This document shows, piece after piece, positions 58,866-64,000 of a stretch of DNA of 64,000 nucleotides (position 1 is its first letter; each line of letters begins with the position of its first letter). Both the position numbers and the translations under genes were made by a program. Origin of the DNA: Chrysaora quinquecirrha (lineage: Eukaryota; Cnidaria; Scyphozoa; Semaeostomeae; Pelagiidae); NCBI GenBank assembly GCA_014526335.1, contig JACTAT010000032.1, positions 10,174,152-10,238,151 on the forward strand, read 5' to 3'. The notes beneath the pieces are model-generated. The model was given only the letters and a program-made list of their open reading frames with translations. It was not told the DNA's origin and searched no databases.

Positions 58866-60278
58866 TTTGCGTTTTTGTATGTAATATATTTATATATATG
58901 TAAATATGATATAATTTATAAAAATATTGTATATATATATTATATACTTATATAATATAATATATGTTATTACATGTTATGTTACCATAATTCAATGCAA
59001 TTAATCGCATGTTTGCATTTCATTATGTGTTCTAATATAATCTAATAACTTAACACTAACAGTTAATGGCATTAAAGCATTTTGGTATATATACAATGTA
59101 ACTTGCATAATATGCGATTATCATGTCTACTTATGTTTCTTTGATAGTTAGTTGTAGTTCTTTGAATGTTCGAATAAGATGATGAAAAATCGACTGTTTT
59201 TCTCTGACTCAATTCTAAAATGTTGCAATCGAACCGCTGGGTAGAAGCCTACCGAATGGTATTCTACAAAATAAGGGAAAGGGGAGCAACATTGGCTCAT
59301 TAGTTTTGTGAGGGGTTGTCTGAATTTTTGAAAACCAACTTTAAAGAAGCCTTTACATGGGTTGGTTCTTCTAATATTTAAACAGCAGCTTATTCTCTGC
59401 TAATAAAAAAATACAAAGGTTTTGGACACCTTAAATGTTTTCCCGAGTTTAGCCATCAGTCTCAAGGCATTTAGAGTTTCTGTCAAATTCGATCACTTGC
59501 ACTATTGGACCTGAGTTCGTATTATTGTATTTCGCTTTTGGATTGAGTGGATTGGATTGGGAGCTCCACCGGAACAGACTAGACGGTAAGGGTTGAAGAG
59601 AGGAATTTAGATCAAAGCAATGAAGAACGTTCGAAAGCAGTGTCATTTATTTATAAGACAGCTCTGTGTCTTACCCTGGGTACCAAAGCTTCAAAACGTT
59701 TAATCATTATAATGAATCACACCGAATTGCACGGGTCTTTCTTCAGAATTGTGGACCCCAAATAATGAATTTTCGTCCGTTGTGATTCAAAGACCCCAAA
59801 TATTGAATTAACATAAGATTTCGGACCCCAATATTGGTATGATCTCCCCTGCATTGGTTGATTTCTCCAATAATTTAATGAATCGCCGATTTAGTTAAAG
59901 CTGACAGAATAAAATAATAAACTCGTGAGAATAGCAGGCCTGAAGTAGTCTTTTTAGATATGAACATATACGGAGCAGATGTTCAGTAGATGTTAGTCCA
60001 CAACAAAGCTTTGAAGAATAACTACACTTGTGTTCAATAATCCTTTCGAAATATGAATCTTTTTGGTGTTGTTTGTTATATGCCATTGCGTAATTTATGG
60101 CACCTTCTTGAGTGAAGACAGTGCAACGTAAATTGAAGAACACTATTTGAGGAGAATTGGAAAAATCAGTTACGATATAAAGGTAAACAAAAACAAAACA
60201 CTAACAATCTTGCAACAATAGATACCTTTTCGACGAAAGGCCGCAAGAATTGAAATATTGCGCGCAGGACAAAATTTG

Positions 60279-60461
60279 TCAAAATCTAATGATATCAAGT
60301 TGTCGATGCTTGCATCTTGATACAGCATTCCAAACGTCGTCTAAGTACGTACAAAGTTTCATTGCCCTATCGCTGGTACTTTTCATATTATGACCGTTCA
60401 AGGTTCTTCCTTCTCCAAGGGCTATGACCACCGAAAGTGGTTGGGGAGAGACCTTTTTCAA
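60279..60461 (-). CDS. Hypothetical short coding segment
   Basis: Reads PLSVVIALGEGRTLNGHNMK and later LCTYLDDVWNAVSRCKHRQL, stopping after DIIRF. The composition is protein-like, but there are no splice partners or family I can name. It may be the last exon of an unseen gene or chance. Confidence 0.22.
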   Translation of the reverse strand: MKKVSPQPLSVVIALGEGRTLNGHNMKSTSDRAMKLCTYLDDVWNAVSRCKHRQLDIIRF

Positions 60462-61013
60462 CGCGAAAAAATGCCATCACAGTAAGCAAAAAAGTACCAC
60501 CACAGTAGTTGAAAAATATTATCACTGAAGTGCGAATAGATTCGCTAGCGTGGTGTACGAGCTAGTCAAGAACCTTGAGTTAATGCAAGTCTCGGTACTT
60601 AAAAGCAAGACAGACAATAAACTATGGAGCTAAAGAATCTGTTTTCTTTGAAATTCCCTACTGATTGTTCCTAAGCCAGTGTGACTTCTTGACTTTATTG
60701 ATTTCTGAAGATTGAATTAATGGTATTTTCAGTATTATGAAATTATCATTGGCTACACTCATGAATAAGTAACGACTTGAAGAAGATCATTCTCTACATA
60801 GAATTCCTAAAGCAACTCTTAATAGAATTGGCACTATTGGCCATCTGGCATATGCTTTCTTTATCAACTCGCTTTTAGCTCAGTCATTTCTCTATCTTTT
60901 TGAAAACTTGGACGATTTGGCTGCCCGTTTAACACTGCGTTGTCAAGATCATGTTTCCATGAGAAAGATTATAGATGTTTGGCCGTTTTTAAGAGAGTGG
61001 AACGCAAAAATGT

Positions 61014-61446
61014 CCCGAGGGGTACTTCATTGTTGAAAAGACTAGATGTGCCGCCCAGTTGTTCCAAACCCACCCATGTCTACCGGTAACGTTTGTTAGT
61101 AGTAGTACCCATTTATAGAAAAAAAAAGAGAATTTTTATACCCATTTGTACCAAAATCTCAAATATTTGAAACCAATTTAAACAACTAAGGAATATCAAA
61201 TTGCGGCGACAAGGCATTTGTGCTGAGAAAGAAACGCATTTACCCTATTCGCACCATAAAATTGACTCTTAATGCAAAAATTTTCAGGGTTTTTAAAGCA
61301 TTGCATGCCTAAAAGTTTTCACTACCCTTGTGCAGAGGACTGCTTGCAAAAAACCAACGCATATGTAGGGAAATTGTCGCTGAAAAAGTTACCCATTTGG
61401 GCGGCACGTCTAGTATACTGAACAATGGCAGTACCCCCCTCCCGGG
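61014..61446. mobile_element. MITE with long inverted ends and near-exact 8-bp duplication
   Basis: 433 bp. The left end CCCGAGGGGTACTTCATTG matches, inverted, the right end CCCGGGAGGGGGGTACTGCC, and both arms continue through GTGCCGCCCA. Flanking 8-mers aaaaatgt and aaaaacgt differ at one base. This fits hAT-like insertion. There is no coding frame. Confidence 0.75.
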
Positions 61447-62660
61447 AAAAACGTGCTATATCCTCGGAAACGGTAAGAAAGAGCAAAGCGAGAGCATTTC
61501 GGCATTTTGGAAAAATGTGACAAACTAAGTTACCAACCCTCAAATCTAATTTGCATAACTGTCTTTTGTCTAAATTCAAAAATGGGCCAATCAGCAAGCA
61601 CCATTTGAGTTGACTAACTGTTTTCGCTATAATTTATATTCTACTGTTTTTTGAATGGACCTAAATAAAGTGGTCTGAAATCCCACAAATAGGCCAAAAT
61701 TTGCGGGTTTTAATTTTGTTGCGAAAGCAACGAAAAAAATAATTTTTGAGGCTTTTTATTGTCATTGGAGACCTTATGGTGTGAACTGAAGCGGTTATTT
61801 GAGCTTCTCGAAGATTTGAACTTAATTGCCATGCCTGTTTGATAATTATTTGGAAATATGTCTAGACATTGAGAAGAAAATTAAAATACTATGTTCAGGG
61901 TTGAAAGATCGCAATTGTAAGTTGATATTTGTATGCCCAAAAGTAAGAAATATGAGAAAATCAGATGAAATACATTTCGATCTTTTGCTCTCGAAGTGCA
62001 TTTTTTAACAGGTCACTTGCCTTAAACAGCAGCGAATTCTCTGCTGGAAGAAAAGTAAAAAAATGTCAAATCTTGAGAATAATGAGGCAATATTTTCCAC
62101 AAAGAGCGGAAAAGGGTGAATGTAAGGTTTTCATAGCATAACAATTGCAAAGCAATCTTCATAACAACCCAAAAAGGGCAACAGGCATAGGCAAACTATC
62201 TCAAAGTATCCAACAAATACTGACAAATCAAATATAAGAAAATCAAATGGTCAAGAAAATACGTTTATACACATACACGTTTTTTTATACGGAACTCGAG
62301 GCTGAAATTTCCCAAATAAAAAAGGGACTTTAAGGAACAGTCGAGACTCCGATGATAAACTAACAAACACTTTTTTCAAGAACATGACGGTTTGTACGAA
62401 TAAGCAGCAGAATAACTATCGTTCTTCCCAAAAGGCTTCATTTATGGTTAGAAAATGAAGCAAGTTTCTATGAATTTGCAGTATATGTTAATATCAATAC
62501 TTATGTCACGACAAGGAACAGTATAAGGAACTTTCAGCTTCATCGCTTCTTGGGGGTTGACGAAGAAACGAGGTTTTTTCCACAGACCAGCGCAGTATGT
62601 CCATTCAGACAACCAAATACCTAAGACACTAGCGGAAAGCATGAAAAGAGGGAAAGAGAG
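61447..62660. other. Intergenic stretch, nothing recognised
   Basis: No domain-bearing frame, RNA gene or repeat structure was seen. Confidence 0.45.
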
Positions 62661-62667
62661 GACATAC

Positions 62668-62748
62668 CTAAGCCAAGCAAGCAGATAGGGTGGGTGAATC
62701 AAAATCGTTTTCACCAGCGGTTGGAAACGTTTCCTGTTCACTGTTCAT
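62668..62748 (-). CDS. Short ORF or possible first exon behind a TATA box
   Basis: ATG at 62748 has A at -3 and opens MNSEQETFPTAGENDFDSPT, ending at a TAG that is followed at once by a consensus donor GTATGT. Either it is a 26-residue peptide or the real exon ends earlier. The upstream TATA and E-box make a promoter plausible. Confidence 0.25.
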   Translation of the reverse strand: MNSEQETFPTAGENDFDSPTLSACLA

Positions 62749-62772
62749 GTTTAGTTTCAATGATAAGCACAG

Positions 62773-62796
62773 GCCACGTGGCGTAGATTTATAGCC
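62773..62796 (-). promoter_or_regulatory. Candidate core promoter (TATA box, E-box)
   Basis: The minus strand has CTATAAATC (62786-62794) and a CACGTG palindrome inside GCCACGTGGC (62773-62782), about 40 and 30 nt before the ATG at 62748. Position and motif only; no transcript evidence. Confidence 0.3.
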
Positions 62797-63629
62797 GCCG
62801 AATATTTAAAAGCACGAATTAATCTTGCTCACCATAGCAACACTGCTGTATACGGAATCGCTTTGTATAAAATAGCCGCTCCCAAATACGAGACACACAT
62901 GCAGTTGGGGAATAATAATAAAAAATAGCCCCTGTCACATATTTAAACCCGAATAAATTGCTTTTAGCCTTGCCTAAAAGAATTACTTACAAAAATCCCA
63001 AATCTAGCGTAATTCTACTTTATTTCAAAAATTGTGAGCAAAAAAAAGCAGCCAACATTTTCAATTTGATTTTTAATACTTCCTGTCAACTTTGCTGTTG
63101 CATTTTTATTTCATCACCCTTTACAATGTATGCGTGTAAAGAATTAAACCCGCCGAAGCTCGTTCCAAACTATAGAGACAACAATTCTTGTCGTGTTGCT
63201 GCTCTATAGCGAACAGGTGAGAAAAACCCAAATGTTCGACTAATACTGTCATCAGAAGTCGAAATGATTGACAGAGGCTATTTCAGTGCACCAGGAATTT
63301 ATGGTCGAAACTGAATAATTAGCAAATGCGCCCCACTGTTTGGTAGAATTTTGGTAGAATTTTAAGTTTAGTGTGCAAAGGGCCTTACTGTTCTTCTAAA
63401 TATACAACATTTCTCTTTTTAAAAGTCTCCACGCCTATTATAGTGTTTAGCCTAAAAAAACGGTAAAATATTGGAGAGAACACAAAAAAGCACATAAATC
63501 TATTCATTGATAACACATATTTGGATAAGAATGTATAAATGTCAAACCAAACACGAACAATTGTACTTATTCATATGCAATTACTGGAATTTCTTTAAAA
63601 TCAACTAACTTCATACACATTATGACTTC

Positions 63630-63885
63630 ATGATTACCATCATCATCACGAAATCATCAGTACCATCGTCCTACAGGAAATCATAACAATCATTAACAAC
63701 ATAACAATTTATCACATTCATCATAATCTTCATTATCATCACTCCCATCAGCATTTTCGTTATAACCATCAAATCATTACCTTAATCATGAACATATAAT
63801 CGTCATCATCATCATCACTTTCTTCAGCGTCGTCGTTATAATCATCACCTTTATCATCACCATCATTACCTTGGTCGTGAAGCCT
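63630..63885. repeat. Imperfect ATC repeat
   Basis: Degenerate (ATC)n/(ATCATT)n over about 250 bp, the opposite-strand phase of the GAT repeats elsewhere in the window. Confidence 0.8.
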
Positions 63886-63897
63886 TGATCATGCTTG

Positions 63898-64000
63898 TGG
63901 GGGATAACATCAGTACAGTGGAGGCTACTCAGTAGCTACTTGGAGGGAAAGCATCAGTACAGTGGAGGGATAACAAAATGCGTATGGGGGGATAACATTG
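63898..64000. repeat. Start of a minisatellite at the window edge
   Basis: ggggataacatcagtacagtggagg is repeated with changes (gggaaagcatcagtacagtggagg, ggggataacatt) to the end of the window, so the array continues beyond it. Confidence 0.6.

Larger units (their letters stand above)
55200..61013. other. Mostly unassigned AT-rich DNA
   Basis: No convincing gene. It holds (AT)n near 58080-58097, (TC)n at about 58560-58578, and a repeated hairpin motif at 58.1-58.9 kb. Two minus-strand frames (59895-60143 and 60279-60461) have coding-like composition but no recognised domain. Confidence 0.5.

Overview
The window is eukaryotic and animal-like. It is AT-rich, its genes are split into small exons with GT/AG borders and matching reading phases, and it is crowded with transposable elements. 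Multiple Penelope-like elements, a multicopy kinase fragment, a MyD88-like death domain, a PIDD-like LRR-ZU5 gene and a PIN/CXC repeat family together suggest an early-branching invertebrate, most likely a cnidarian. The species is an inference and cannot be fixed from the sequence alone.

Region by region. About 0.1-12.7 kb (+): a split gene for a coiled-coil protein, 15 exons whose phases match at every junction, starting at an ATG in good context at 105. Its introns hold a decayed Penelope-like element (5.5-7.3 kb), a foldback MITE, a short tandem array and a GIY-YIG fragment. About 13.4-23.4 kb: a direct tandem duplication of about 5.03 kb, nearly identical between copies, that repeats further exons and ends inside the 5' part of a protein kinase. 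The kinase continues only after copy 2 and is broken (23.3-24.2 kb). Next come a 160-bp tandem array and a 500-N assembly gap.

25.6-30.1 kb (-): a gene with about 31 leucine-rich repeats in one exon followed by ZU5-type exons, resembling the PIDD family of death-domain scaffolds. Its upstream intron holds a decayed Ty3/gypsy LTR retrotransposon (30.1-35.4 kb). 36.9-39.7 kb: a second Penelope-like fragment and a hAT-like MITE with an exact 8-bp target duplication. 42.4-42.7 kb (-): a small stand-alone death-domain ORF.

43.3-54.0 kb (-): a decayed member of a large invertebrate multicopy family with N-terminal Cys motifs, a PIN/XPG-like core and a C-terminal CXC motif. It is split by a young, intact Ty1/copia element (45.5-50.2 kb, 1331-codon polyprotein, LTRs differing at one base), by a Penelope-like RT and by GC-rich repeat DNA. 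54.6-64 kb: simple repeats (long GAT tract), MITEs and mostly unassigned DNA, with one weak promoter/first-exon candidate near 62.7 kb.

Themes: (1) two death-fold genes (PIDD-like scaffold and MyD88-like death domain) lie within 20 kb of each other; (2) elements of clearly different ages are nested; (3) a recent segmental duplication cut a kinase. Only the copia polyprotein is a long intact ORF. Exon models are read by eye from splice signals and phases.
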